Source: a virus
IMG/VR virus record: IMGVR_UViG_3300006028_000022
Location: 1 to 36,130 of that record
Direction: 5' to 3' (one strand)
Length of the DNA: 36,130 bases
Shown: positions 24,068-30,857 of the stretch, one piece after another
How positions within the stretch are numbered: position 1 is the stretch's first letter
Layout of the letters: every line of letters begins with the position of its first letter
Position numbers and translations under genes: made by a program
The notes under the pieces: model-generated
Told to the model about the DNA's origin: nothing
Database searches by the model: none
The model's input: only the letters and a program-made list of their open reading frames with translations

Positions 24068-24251
24068 CAGAATGCGTGTTCTTAAATGAATCTAGATGAG
24101 TCTTTTGCTCAAGATACAGCTGCATAAGTTCAGTGTATTTTGCGAAAAGATTCTTTCTTACTCGATCCATTTGTTGCTCTAGCATATTTAAGCGCTGTTC
24201 AAGCAAATCTTCCTTGGTATCTTCAAACAAATTAAGCTGTTTAGATGTCAT
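24060..24251 (-). CDS. Small coiled-coil protein
   Basis: 63 residues from the ATG at 24251 (MTSKQLNLFEDTKEDLLEQR), which has AGAGG just upstream and overlaps the preceding stop by 11 bases. A longer TTG-started version from 24281 is less likely. The protein is an acidic to basic coiled coil (NMLEQQMDRVRKNLF). It is the last gene of the leftward arm and overlaps the convergent glycosyltransferase gene by 8 bases, with no terminator hairpin between. Function unknown. Confidence 0.65.
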   Translation of the reverse strand: MTSKQLNLFEDTKEDLLEQRLNMLEQQMDRVRKNLFAKYTELMQLYLEQKTHLDSFKNTHSAI

Positions 24252-24594
24252 CTTCTTCCTCTCTATTTTTAAAGTCTGCAACGATAAGATCTATCGCCCG
24301 CTTCATTTTTCTGTAAATATGCTCTTGGCCTTGTTCTGAAATTTTAAATTCATCATCAAAGTTGATCTTATGCAAAACTGGAGCATCCGACAACATGCTC
24401 ATCATATTTGCTGAGGTAATCAATATGCAATACTGCACATTCAGTGGGATTAAACGTGGCTCATTATTTTGCATAACATATTCAGTCAAATTAGCACTCG
24501 TACCTAAGAGAGTGCAAATTAAATGGCATTTTTCTTTATTATTTGGGAAATTTTTATCTATCTTATTATAAAGTTCTTCTAAAGTATCAGCCAT
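24241..24594 (-). CDS. Hypothetical protein of the leftward arm
   Basis: 117 residues, largely helical (ADTLEELYNKIDKNFPNN, LIPLNVQYCILITSANMMSM, then IYRKMKRAIDLIVADFKN), ending in an acidic tail. It overlaps the recombinase gene by 8 bases and the following gene by 11 bases. No family was recognised. Confidence 0.65.
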   Translation of the reverse strand: MADTLEELYNKIDKNFPNNKEKCHLICTLLGTSANLTEYVMQNNEPRLIPLNVQYCILITSANMMSMLSDAPVLHKINFDDEFKISEQGQEHIYRKMKRAIDLIVADFKNREEEDDI

Positions 24595-25285
24595 TAACTG
24601 TTTCTCTTTTAAGTCTTTCTATGCAGACTCTTAATATACTAGAATGATTCCATTTACTTCCATTGCGATTTAGTAAATTTCTTTCGTTTAGATATTTAGC
24701 AATTCCACGTATGGATATGCCTGTTTTTCTAAGCTCAGTCATTTCGTTCAGCAATTTTCTTTCCGTATGATTTTGAGTTAAGTGTATGCCATTATCACAA
24801 AGCTCAAAGCCATAAGGAATATAACCAACACGCTCATTTTTCTTTTTCTTAGCCTGAAGTGCCGCACTTACACGCAGACCTATGATTAAACGCTCATATT
24901 CGCTGAATGCATCGATCATTCTACGCATTAGCATTCCAGTAGGATCATCATTTTCTGTGCCTTCTCCAGCCAGGGAAATGATTTTGGCGCCCTTTCTTTT
25001 AACGGCAGCTTCAATCATAGCCATAACTAGAGCATCCCTTCCTAAACGATCTCTTTTTGCCACAACAAGCAGATCGCCTTTGCTAAGCGCATTAATTGCA
25101 TTTAGCATACCTGGACGCTTTTCTAAAGAGAGAGAACCGCTTAAAGCTTCATCTCTGAATATCTCTAATATATCTACATTATTTTTTGTAGAATAATTCT
25201 CAATCGCATACGTCTGAGCATCTAGCCCATGCTTAGACTCTGCTTGATATTCTGTGCTTACTCTTATATAGCCTATTATTTTCAT
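24587..25285 (-). CDS. Serine recombinase (resolvase/invertase family)
   Basis: 232 residues. The N-terminal catalytic domain has the nucleophile in IGYIRVST (Ser10), a GLDAQ segment near residue 25, and the conserved arginine region LLVVAKRDRLGRDAL near residues 73-87. Residues 130-145 (DAFSEYERLIIGLRVSAAL) form the start of the long dimerisation helix with the E-R pair. The C-terminal 70 residues (GYIPYGFELCDNGIHL, then RKTGISIRGIAKYLNERNL) end in a helix-turn-helix. The protein is longer than a Gin/Hin invertase (about 190) and shorter than a large serine integrase (about 450). It could invert, resolve or integrate DNA. The nearest plausible substrate is the fibre region next door, but no paired sites were identified. 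Confidence 0.9.
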   Translation of the reverse strand: MKIIGYIRVSTEYQAESKHGLDAQTYAIENYSTKNNVDILEIFRDEALSGSLSLEKRPGMLNAINALSKGDLLVVAKRDRLGRDALVMAMIEAAVKRKGAKIISLAGEGTENDDPTGMLMRRMIDAFSEYERLIIGLRVSAALQAKKKKNERVGYIPYGFELCDNGIHLTQNHTERKLLNEMTELRKTGISIRGIAKYLNERNLLNRNGSKWNHSSILRVCIERLKRETVNG

Positions 25286-25503
25286 GAGTCATATGCCTCG
25301 GGCAATGGAACCCACTCAGTTATATTATCTACAGCATATCGCATACCCGATAATGAACCATTTCTCGGCACGTAAAACAGTCCTATCATATTATTTAAAG
25401 GGTTATCATCATGTTCAAAAAAGCACATGCCCCATTTATGTAACCCGATGCATATCTGCCCTTTTTTGGGCTTATCATCCGTGAAGTCTTTCCACTCAGT
25501 CAT
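25282..25503 (-). CDS. DUF551-like small protein with MTEW start
   Basis: 73 residues beginning MTEWKDFTDDKPKKGQ and ending ITEWVPLPEA, the two-ended W...PKKGQ and W-x-PLPE pattern of DUF551 proteins, common in phage early regions and of unknown function. The start ATGACTGAGTGG contains the stop codon of the preceding gene (TGA at 25496-25498). The stop overlaps the ATG of the recombinase gene. The same start motif occurs at four other genes of this arm. Confidence 0.75.
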   Translation of the reverse strand: MTEWKDFTDDKPKKGQICIGLHKWGMCFFEHDDNPLNNMIGLFYVPRNGSLSGMRYAVDNITEWVPLPEAYDS

Positions 25504-25948
25504 TATTTGGTTGAGCCTCTTGTTGAGAATCTTCTGCTACTTGTGCCCGCTCACCATGAAAATGTATGCGATCTTGATACAAATGCTTGATTAGTTCGAA
25601 GGGACAAAAAGATTGATCTCCAGATTTTTGATAAAGATAATTACTTATATATTTGGTTTCTTCTTCCTGAAGTGCACACCTATCTTCCAGATCGATTATT
25701 TTTTCTTCAAGCGATCTACTCAGTGTAATTAGCTTGCGCAGCAAAACGGTAAAATTTTCGATTTGATAGTAGTAGTCATTTTTTAGATGATTATATTTGG
25801 CATCCAGTTTTTTTCTTTTGGCATATTTTGCCTTTTTGTCATTGGCAATCAAAATTGGATCGATCGTGATAAGGGTAAAAATTGCTGTTAACATCATAGT
25901 TAACAATACAACGTTTTTTCTAAATAATATGTTGGATAGTAGTTTCAT
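25496..25948 (-). CDS. Membrane-anchored coiled-coil protein
   Basis: 150 residues. Residues 12-32 (NVVLLTMMLTAIFTLITIDP) form one transmembrane signal-anchor. A basic segment (KAKYAKRKKLDAKYNHLK) and an extended coiled coil follow (LLRKLITLSRSLEEKIIDLE). This is the general plan of an i-spanin (Rz) or of another bitopic phage membrane protein, but there is no partner endolysin, holin or o-spanin next to it. Its stop is embedded in the ATGACTGA start of the next gene. It is the only clear inner-membrane protein of the leftward arm. Confidence 0.65.
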   Translation of the reverse strand: MKLLSNILFRKNVVLLTMMLTAIFTLITIDPILIANDKKAKYAKRKKLDAKYNHLKNDYYYQIENFTVLLRKLITLSRSLEEKIIDLEDRCALQEEETKYISNYLYQKSGDQSFCPFELIKHLYQDRIHFHGERAQVAEDSQQEAQPNND

Positions 25949-26105
25949 TATTGTCCTTAAAATTTATTAAATGTATTTGGGAGAAAGAGTTTACTTCTGT
26001 AATATGATTGTTTGTTTTTCTATCTTTTGGCTTATGGATTCTTGCATAAGCATATTTTGTATAACCTGCATGATGGTATTTTGGGATTTCATTTTTGTCT
26101 TTCAT
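25920..26105 (-). CDS. Small basic hypothetical protein
   Basis: 61 residues from the ATG at 26105 with AGGTG just before it. The frame is open further upstream, but that part overlaps the preceding gene. The sequence is polar and basic, with many His and Tyr residues (YHHAGYTKYAYARIHKPKDR). It overlaps the membrane protein gene by 29 bases. No family was recognised. Confidence 0.5.
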   Translation of the reverse strand: MKDKNEIPKYHHAGYTKYAYARIHKPKDRKTNNHITEVNSFSQIHLINFKDNNETTIQHII

Positions 26106-26118
26106 AACACCTATTAAC

Positions 26119-26412
26119 TTATATTTTATTACAGTTAATGTCACGGTACCAGGTGGTAGCGTTACAATGAACATCATAAACATTCGCATTTTTAAGCATT
26201 TCAGAAAACTTATTTCGTTGTTTTAATGCTGTTTTCTCATCATCATGTGATGACATTATGTAGCCCTTTTGATCGTCTCTTTTTTCGTGCGGATAGACGA
26301 CAACAAAAACATGATATTTTCCTGTAGTGCTGCATTGTACAACGTAAAAGGTGCATAGCTTATTCTTGCTGAATACAGCAATATCAAACTCTGTTGCATG
26401 AGATACGGACAT
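26119..26412 (-). CDS. Hypothetical protein of the leftward arm
   Basis: 97 residues with a mixed alpha/beta pattern: FDIAVFSKNKLCTFYVVQC, then YHVFVVVYPHEK, then a charged helix KTALKQRNKFSEMLKNAN. Its start lies two bases after the stop of the DUF551-like gene at 26415, so it is in the same operon. No family was recognised. Confidence 0.65.
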   Translation of the reverse strand: MSVSHATEFDIAVFSKNKLCTFYVVQCSTTGKYHVFVVVYPHEKRDDQKGYIMSSHDDEKTALKQRNKFSEMLKNANVYDVHCNATTWYRDINCNKI

Positions 26413-26414
26413 AT

Positions 26415-26735
26415 TTACTCCTTATCAATTTTCAGATGTGATTTTTCGAGGCATTGAAATCTAAAAGCTACATATTTGGTCAAGGCTTTACAGTAATCAG
26501 AATTTTCATATTCTTCTCGTTCTTTTTTGATTTCATCTGGAGTTTTTGGACATTCAGCCCAATGAGTGACCTCATCAATATAGCCACCTGTTGCATAATC
26601 CCCTTTTGGGTCTAAATCCCAATAGGTATCATGATATTGAGCAGTGCATATTCCATCACATTTAGAATACACAAGCTTACGCTCATAGTCATCTCGGTCT
26701 GGCATTCGTTCATCACATTTAAACCATTTAGTCAT
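26415..26735 (-). CDS. DUF551-like protein with MTKW start
   Basis: 106 residues from the ATG at 26735 (MTKWFKCDERMPDRDDY), with GGGAG six bases upstream. Near residue 58 it has EVTHWAECPKTPDE, the second half of the DUF551 pattern, then a charged helical tail. The start ATGACTAAATGG overlaps the stop of the next upstream gene as ATGA, and keeps a stop (TAA) in the third frame as well. Function unknown. Confidence 0.75.
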   Translation of the reverse strand: MTKWFKCDERMPDRDDYERKLVYSKCDGICTAQYHDTYWDLDPKGDYATGGYIDEVTHWAECPKTPDEIKKEREEYENSDYCKALTKYVAFRFQCLEKSHLKIDKE

Positions 26736-26965
26736 GAATTGCTCCCATACATACAATCACTACATCTACTAATAAAAGCCTCATTACCAAAAATTGCTGT
26801 CGTAGCTTTTTTACCGCACTTGCAATACATAATATTACCAGCACTATCAATCATGGAGACATTTTCAGGATTAGTAAAACGGACATTTGAGGAAAATCCA
26901 CATTCCGTACAAACGTTCTTATATTTGATTATTTCCGGTTTAGGTCGTTCAAGCCATTCAGTCAT
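26732..26965 (-). CDS. Zinc-ribbon protein with MTEW start
   Basis: 77 residues beginning MTEWLERPKPEIIKYKN. It is followed by cysteine pairs: VCTECGF, then MYCKCGKK, and a third pair RCSDC near the C-terminus, so it probably binds one or two zinc ions. Apart from the first four residues it is unrelated to the DUF551-like proteins of the same operon. It starts just downstream of the structured element at 26980-27115, which could control it. Function unknown. Confidence 0.7.
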   Translation of the reverse strand: MTEWLERPKPEIIKYKNVCTECGFSSNVRFTNPENVSMIDSAGNIMYCKCGKKATTAIFGNEAFISRCSDCMYGSNS

Positions 26966-26979
26966 CTAAAACCCTCATT

Positions 26980-27115
26980 AAAAAGCATAGCTAGCGAGTT
27001 GCCTTTGTCTACAGGTCAGTAACATTTATAGCCCCTTTTAACTTCTACGACAAGGCTAAGTGCGCCTGCACGCATAGGGTCAAACCCCACGGCTCCCTTC
27101 CTCCTCTAGCTATGC
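26980..27115 (-). ncRNA. Candidate structured regulatory RNA bounded by a 10-bp inverted repeat
   Basis: In transcript order the element starts with GCATAGCTAG (27115-27106) and ends with CTAGCTATGC (26994-26985) followed by T5 (26984-26980), a terminator-like end. An internal CTATGC (27077-27072) can compete for the same 5' GCATAG. Inner pairings include GACAAGGC/GCCTTTGTC (with one bulge), GTGC/GCAC and GGGT/ACCC. The element is GC-richer than the genes around it and fills the whole gap between two genes of the operon. No known riboswitch or RNA class was recognised, and no tRNA fold fits. Confidence 0.6.
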
Positions 27116-27119
27116 AAAG

Positions 27120-27311
27120 TTAACAATCTTTATATCTCTTAAAAATCATAGTTTCTCCAACATTATTATCAGGCTTAGTTTCCGACGAATCTAAGTCTAA
27201 GGAATAAATCTCTAGAGCTTTGATCAGGCATTGTAATGTGGTAAAAGGGTCTTTTAGTCTTGTTTTTTGCTTTTGGAGATTGCTTTTTTTCTTTAATCTT
27301 CGTCCGCTCAT
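27120..27311 (-). other. Overlapping reading frame, possible frameshifted C-terminus of the 27175-27525 gene
   Basis: An open frame of 63 residues overlaps the gene at 27175-27525 by 137 bases in the +1 frame. The ATG at 27311 has no ribosome binding site, but the C-terminal part (DPFTTLQCLIKALEIYSLDL, then NVGETMIFKRYKDC) looks like real protein. A +1 shift around the A-rich run near 27260-27290 would fuse it to the upstream frame. Confidence 0.35.
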
Positions 27312-27525
27312 ATAAATCCAGGTATTGTTTTTCTAGGTTTTGCCATCTTGCATAAATTTCAGGAAATTTTCTAAATTTTTCGGACTCTGATTTTATGTAG
27401 GCAAACATTTTATGAATTTTTCCAGTTTCATCACCAAATTTGAAGGCATCATGAAACAGTAGCATTCTGTCGAAATATGATTTCATTTCAGGGGGAAAAG
27501 CTATGATAGTTTTAGTGCTTAACAT
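27175..27525 (-). CDS. Hypothetical protein of the leftward arm
   Basis: 116 residues. A mostly helical N-terminal two thirds (FPPEMKSYFDRMLLFHDAFK, KSESEKFRKFPEIYARWQNL) is followed by a very basic lysine-rich linker (KIKEKKQSPKAKNKTKR) and a short tail. The start lies six bases after the stop of the DUF551-like gene (27532-27822). The tail overlaps another open frame at 27120-27311, so the true C-terminus is uncertain. No family was recognised. Confidence 0.6.
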   Translation of the reverse strand: MLSTKTIIAFPPEMKSYFDRMLLFHDAFKFGDETGKIHKMFAYIKSESEKFRKFPEIYARWQNLEKQYLDLYERTKIKEKKQSPKAKNKTKRPFYHITMPDQSSRDLFLRLRFVGN

Positions 27526-27531
27526 ATTTCT

Positions 27532-27822
27532 TCACACTGGTTCAGGTATTTCAATCCAATGAGTTATCTCAGCATATAATTTTGGCTTAATCCAACCGCC
27601 ATCAGCATATACTTCCTTTGCAGCTCTAAGAATACCATCACTTTGATCTACCTGTTCATATTCAATATTAATAAGAAAATAAATCTTATTTTTTCCTAGT
27701 GAGAGCCACGCAGTCATTGGAGCTAATATAGCCTCTGCAATAACCATTTCTCCATTGATAATCACAAGAAGTTTTCCACCTTTCTTAGGGAATGTTTCGG
27801 GATATTTATTCCACTCAATCAT
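27532..27822 (-). CDS. DUF551-like protein with MIEW start
   Basis: 96 residues beginning MIEWNKYPETFPKKGGK and ending EITHWIEIPEPV, matching the W...PKKG and THW-x-x-x-PEP ends of DUF551. Between them it has strands (LLVIINGEMVIAEAIL). The start ATGATTGAGTGG contains the stop of the preceding zinc-finger gene (TGA at 27819-27821). Function unknown; it is one of three DUF551-like genes in this arm. Confidence 0.8.
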   Translation of the reverse strand: MIEWNKYPETFPKKGGKLLVIINGEMVIAEAILAPMTAWLSLGKNKIYFLINIEYEQVDQSDGILRAAKEVYADGGWIKPKLYAEITHWIEIPEPV

Positions 27823-28019
27823 TTAACACAACTCCACCCAACCAAATGCTCATGAAAAATAGAGCCAAAAAAATCCGCCATTTGATCATCTTGTTTAGGC
27901 CCTGTGACATACTCAATCATAAAGTAATAGCATGGTCCACATAAACCCCTAGATTTATGCGCTTTTTCTGAGGTATTACAATATCGGCAGCAATCATATC
28001 GTTTTGCCCATTCAGTCAT
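27819..28019 (-). CDS. Small zinc-finger protein with MTEW start
   Basis: 66 residues from the ATG at 28019 (MTEWAKRYDCCRYCNTSEK). CRYC near residues 11-14 and CGPC near 27-30 form a four-cysteine zinc site. The rest is polar, with GPKQDDQMADFFGSIFHEHL. Its start octamer ATGACTGA contains the stop of the preceding gene (28012-28014). A longer frame upstream exists but has no better start. Function unknown. Confidence 0.65.
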   Translation of the reverse strand: MTEWAKRYDCCRYCNTSEKAHKSRGLCGPCYYFMIEYVTGPKQDDQMADFFGSIFHEHLVGWSCVK

Positions 28020-28374
28020 TTTTATTATCTCTATTTTTATAAGGTTGAAGTATTTCTTCTTCTTCTTCTTCATGAGCAAAACGAGAACGAACCCCATATG
28101 AAAGAACTCTGAAATTTCCAGTTATGATATTGTGAATAGTTGCTTCATGATCTTTAATCAAAACACATAAATTGCGATAAAGGACTTGTGCTACATCATC
28201 CTGTAAATTATTAGAATTCAATCCGAAATGGATAAAATCATTCAAATCCATGCTCTTAGATATTCTTTCTGTCCGCTCGATTCTTTTTTTCTTGAAGTGA
28301 TTTTTTATAAAACTGAACAATTGGCCCCCGACAGTACTATTATAAATACATGCTTTCCAGCTAAGAGGCTGCAT
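28012..28374 (-). CDS. Hypothetical protein downstream of the exonuclease
   Basis: 120 residues from the ATG at 28374 (MQPLSWKACIYNSTVGGQLF). A TTG at 28419 would add 15 residues. A basic segment (FKKKRIERTERISKSM), a helical core (NLQDDVAQVLYRNLCVLIKD) and an acidic run of six glutamates near the end are visible. The N-terminal region has the Ser/Trp-rich hydrophobic character seen in some phage small regulators controlled by C4-type RNA, and it lies directly downstream of the C4-like element at 28440-28505. That link is an inference. Confidence 0.55.
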   Translation of the reverse strand: MQPLSWKACIYNSTVGGQLFSFIKNHFKKKRIERTERISKSMDLNDFIHFGLNSNNLQDDVAQVLYRNLCVLIKDHEATIHNIITGNFRVLSYGVRSRFAHEEEEEEILQPYKNRDNKND

Positions 28375-28439
28375 GCTGCCTAAGCAAAGTTCTAGTTTTT
28401 TCGATAAGGTTACTCTCAATCAAGCGAGCATAGCTTATA

Positions 28440-28505
28440 TCTCTGTGGCTTGCTCAGTCATCACAGGGGCCGTTACGGAGAGGCCATACACGTCCGCGCT
28501 TGGAA
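28440..28505 (-). ncRNA. C4-antisense-RNA-like element
   Basis: A GC-rich island in an AT-rich gap. CTGTG (28443-28447) pairs with CACAG (28462-28466) around a loop containing TCAGTCAT. GGCC (28468-28471) can pair with GGCC (28482-28485). From memory, the translated stretch SVTAPVMTEQAT and this two-hairpin arrangement resemble the C4 antisense RNA regions of P1/P22-type immunity loci, where the RNA blocks translation of a downstream gene. I could not check this against the Rfam model. Confidence 0.4.
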
Positions 28506-28509
28506 ATAT

Positions 28510-29373
28510 TTACTCTACATTTTTAAGGCGCCAATACGAAATCGGAGTTTTACGGAACATCTCAAGATCAACCTTTTTAAGCTCAGGGATACTTGAGTAA
28601 TCTATGGTACCCTTGCGCATATACTTTGATATCTGCATGCCATTACATACGGCATTTGTTAAATTGTTCGATTCGCACATTTCTACTATTATTTTTTTAA
28701 GTTCTGCTTCGCGCTTAGTTAAATTGGTTATGTTATCCATAACACTTTTAAGCTCGGCAGTTGCTTTAGTTATTTCTACGTCATTTATTGAGACATAATC
28801 TTTAGTAGTCATTTTTGGCGCAACAAAATCTTGCATGCAAACGAAGAATTTTTTCTCTTCAGCTATCATTTCCGTAATAAACTTATCGTCTCTACCTACC
28901 TCTACAATCACACCATCTCCGTGATAGTAAGAAAAATAATAGGCCATATCAAGGCCGGTTACTTCCAATTGGTGCTGTAATTGAGGGAAATATTTCTCAG
29001 GTATCTTGCCGTTACACGCTACTTCGTGATCTTTAGCTCCTGGATTCTTAATCTCTACGATATGCTTACCTTCTTCATCTATACCATCTAGGCTAGCCAT
29101 CATCCAGTCAAAGTGCTCGTGAAAGCAAACTTTCGGAAAAACATTCAATCTAGTTTTATCCATAAAGTTTTGGCGAGCTTCTTGCTCTTTGTCTAGGCCT
29201 TCTTGCATGGCACGCGTAACCACATTATCGTTTGTTATGCCTACCTTTTCCGACCATAGTTCATATGGCGTTTTCCACGGGCTTACATTCATGATAACAG
29301 GGGCATCTGAGGCCCCTATCTTTTTCTTTCGAAGCTCTAGCCAAGCCTCTGTATTTTGTGTTAGCAATTGCAT
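28510..29373 (-). CDS. YqaJ-family (lambda exonuclease-like) recombination nuclease
   Basis: 287 residues. The N-terminus (TEAWLELRKKKIGASDAPVI) has the GASD motif of the YqaJ/lambda Exo fold. The metal-binding residues are seen in ASLDGID (Asp96) and VEIKNPG (Glu107 and Lys109). Residues 125-170 (PEKYFPQLQHQLEVTGLD) contain the usual Q-x-Q helix. A C-terminal coiled coil and tail make it longer than lambda Exo (226). It would degrade one strand of double-stranded ends to expose 3' single strands for the Bet protein encoded just upstream. All expected active-site residues are present. Confidence 0.93.
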   Translation of the reverse strand: MQLLTQNTEAWLELRKKKIGASDAPVIMNVSPWKTPYELWSEKVGITNDNVVTRAMQEGLDKEQEARQNFMDKTRLNVFPKVCFHEHFDWMMASLDGIDEEGKHIVEIKNPGAKDHEVACNGKIPEKYFPQLQHQLEVTGLDMAYYFSYYHGDGVIVEVGRDDKFITEMIAEEKKFFVCMQDFVAPKMTTKDYVSINDVEITKATAELKSVMDNITNLTKREAELKKIIVEMCESNNLTNAVCNGMQISKYMRKGTIDYSSIPELKKVDLEMFRKTPISYWRLKNVE

Positions 29374-29555
29374 TTGTGACTCTCCACAAGTTCAAGCAGT
29401 TTTAATCTGCGTTCAAGATATTTAGTTTTTTCTGTTTGTTTAGATAGCTCATGGGACAATATTTTTATTATTAGATCGTTAGAGTTATCACCGAGCATCT
29501 CTAGATGCTCGGAGTATTTTTCCATTATATTAGTTAAATGTTCGGATTTTATCAC
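29361..29555 (-). CDS. Small coiled-coil protein between bet and the exonuclease gene
   Basis: 64 residues overlapping both neighbours (4 bases with bet, 13 bases with the exonuclease gene). The sequence is a single long amphipathic helix (MEKYSEHLEMLGDNSNDL, then KQTEKTKYLERRLKLLELVE), ending CNC. The tight overlap places it in the recombination operon. It could be a partner or inhibitor of the pair, but nothing in the sequence tells which. Confidence 0.65.
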   Translation of the reverse strand: MIKSEHLTNIMEKYSEHLEMLGDNSNDLIIKILSHELSKQTEKTKYLERRLKLLELVESHKCNC

Positions 29556-30403
29556 GCTTCGTTTACCTCATAAAAATCTTCCACTTCTTCAAATTCTGGC
29601 GTGTCTTGGTATTTCTTTTTATTTTCCATAGCTCTTTCAAGGGCTAGTTTGTACATGCGCTTAGGCACATCTTGTACATTGTACACAGGAGGCTTACAAA
29701 GTTTAAGACCATCCATCACACGCTTTACATACTCAGGATCGCAATCATTTAGGACCGATTGTAAATCATTCGCTTCTTCTAGCGTAATTTTTTCCACAAT
29801 TTTTTCATCCTTTTTTTCTGGCGCATCTTGATGACATGCCATATCTGATACTTCAGCTTGCGCCATTTCTTCTTGCGTGTATATTCCCGATAGATCACCT
29901 GGAAAAGCTTTCCTAAGTGCAAGAGCCTCAGCACATTTAGCAAGTTGGTTATGGCCCATCTTTAGCCAAAACTGATTTGGAGTACCTTCTTTAGTTCGTT
30001 GAACATACTCATCAAAAAATGCAGTAGCTGCAATTTCATGCCAAGTACCATCAGCTGTTTGCTTTTTTACATAGGCAGTTGCAGACATTATCTTTCCGTT
30101 CTCGTATTGGTAGCTAGGTTCGCGCCCAGGAGCATAACGGCCTGTGCGCTCTGCTATTAGTCTATAACCATCAATACCAGTTTGTACGGTCATTGTGTTC
30201 TTTTTGAGCGTACTATCCCAGCGCTTAACCGGAAAGATCTGGCGCAATGCTGGATCTAAGCCGGTCTTTTTGCATACATGCACGAACATCAGAAATTCTT
30301 GGTCTGATGAGCCCTTAAAATACATGTCTTTTATCAATTCAACATGTGACGGTGAAAATGGTGCACTTGTTATTTGCTCTTGTTTCTTTTGTACTAGTTG
30401 CAT
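29552..30403 (-). CDS. bet: Phage recombination protein Bet (Redbeta/RecT family)
   Basis: 283 residues, close to lambda Bet (261). The annealing-domain sequence is well conserved: FSPSHVELIKDMYFKGSSDQ, LFVHVCKKTGLDP-type segment (EFLMFVHVCKKTGLDPALRQ), QIFPVKRWD, and TVQTGIDGYRLIAERTGRYA. It is followed by FWLKMGHNQLAKCAEALALR. It binds single-stranded DNA and anneals complementary strands, working with the 5'-3' exonuclease encoded 180 bases downstream. The C-terminal 90 residues are acidic and less conserved, the part that in lambda contacts the exonuclease. Adjacent genes overlap it, so they are co-expressed. Confidence 0.95.
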   Translation of the reverse strand: MQLVQKKQEQITSAPFSPSHVELIKDMYFKGSSDQEFLMFVHVCKKTGLDPALRQIFPVKRWDSTLKKNTMTVQTGIDGYRLIAERTGRYAPGREPSYQYENGKIMSATAYVKKQTADGTWHEIAATAFFDEYVQRTKEGTPNQFWLKMGHNQLAKCAEALALRKAFPGDLSGIYTQEEMAQAEVSDMACHQDAPEKKDEKIVEKITLEEANDLQSVLNDCDPEYVKRVMDGLKLCKPPVYNVQDVPKRMYKLALERAMENKKKYQDTPEFEEVEDFYEVNEA

Positions 30404-30413
30404 GGTCGTATCC

Positions 30414-30710
30414 TTAGATTGTTTTTTTTGTTACGAATAATGAGTTAACTTCAAGATTTAAAAAGTAATCGCGCATAGGAATAGTTTTTCTACGTTCGAT
30501 ATTCAAAAAGTTTTCGGGGATTCTGATATTAAGAAGCTTGCAGATCCCTTCAAGATGCTCCTCTAGCTCACAACGATCTAATGGGCCGTTGGAGTAGAGG
30601 GCCTGTACGATGTCTCGCACATATTCTGTGCAGCCATAAATAAGCTCATCTTTTGGGTTGAAAGGATCTTCGCCTACATCATCGTAGCATAAATCATAGG
30701 GACTGTTCAT
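30414..30710 (-). CDS. Hypothetical acidic protein, first gene after the CTGCCA hairpin
   Basis: 98 residues with a very acidic N-terminus (YDLCYDDVGEDPFNPKDEL) and a helical core (TEYVRDIVQALYSNGPLDRC). GGAG ten bases before the ATG is a strong ribosome binding site, and the hairpin at 30727-30740 lies just upstream of it, as at the scaffold gene. It is the first gene of the recombination operon. No family was recognised. Confidence 0.7.
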   Translation of the reverse strand: MNSPYDLCYDDVGEDPFNPKDELIYGCTEYVRDIVQALYSNGPLDRCELEEHLEGICKLLNIRIPENFLNIERRKTIPMRDYFLNLEVNSLFVTKKTI

Positions 30711-30726
30711 TTTGCTCTCCTGGTTT

Positions 30727-30740
30727 GTCCTGGCAGGGAC
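30727..30740 (-). promoter_or_regulatory. RNA hairpin with CTGCCA loop ahead of the recombination operon
   Basis: In transcript sense GTCC (30740-30737) pairs with GGAC (30730-30727) around CTGCCA, the same loop as at 6287-6304. The start codon follows 16 bases later. Compared with the other copy, the stem changes TACC/GGTA to GTCC/GGAC, with pairing kept on both sides. The AT-rich 120 bases upstream probably hold the operon promoter, but no confident -35/-10 pair was found. Confidence 0.65.
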
Positions 30741-30857
30741 GTTTATTTCTAATTTTATTCTATATTAATTTACTTAGCTAATAACAGAATTATTGTTTTT
30801 ATTCTCTAAATTGCTTGTTATTTATTTCTTATTTTTATAAAGTCACAATATCTCTTT

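Noticed and set aside
26985-27115. tRNA gene on the minus strand (GGTTTGACC looked like a T-loop)
   Set aside because: No acceptor stem, D-arm or anticodon arm could be placed around it.
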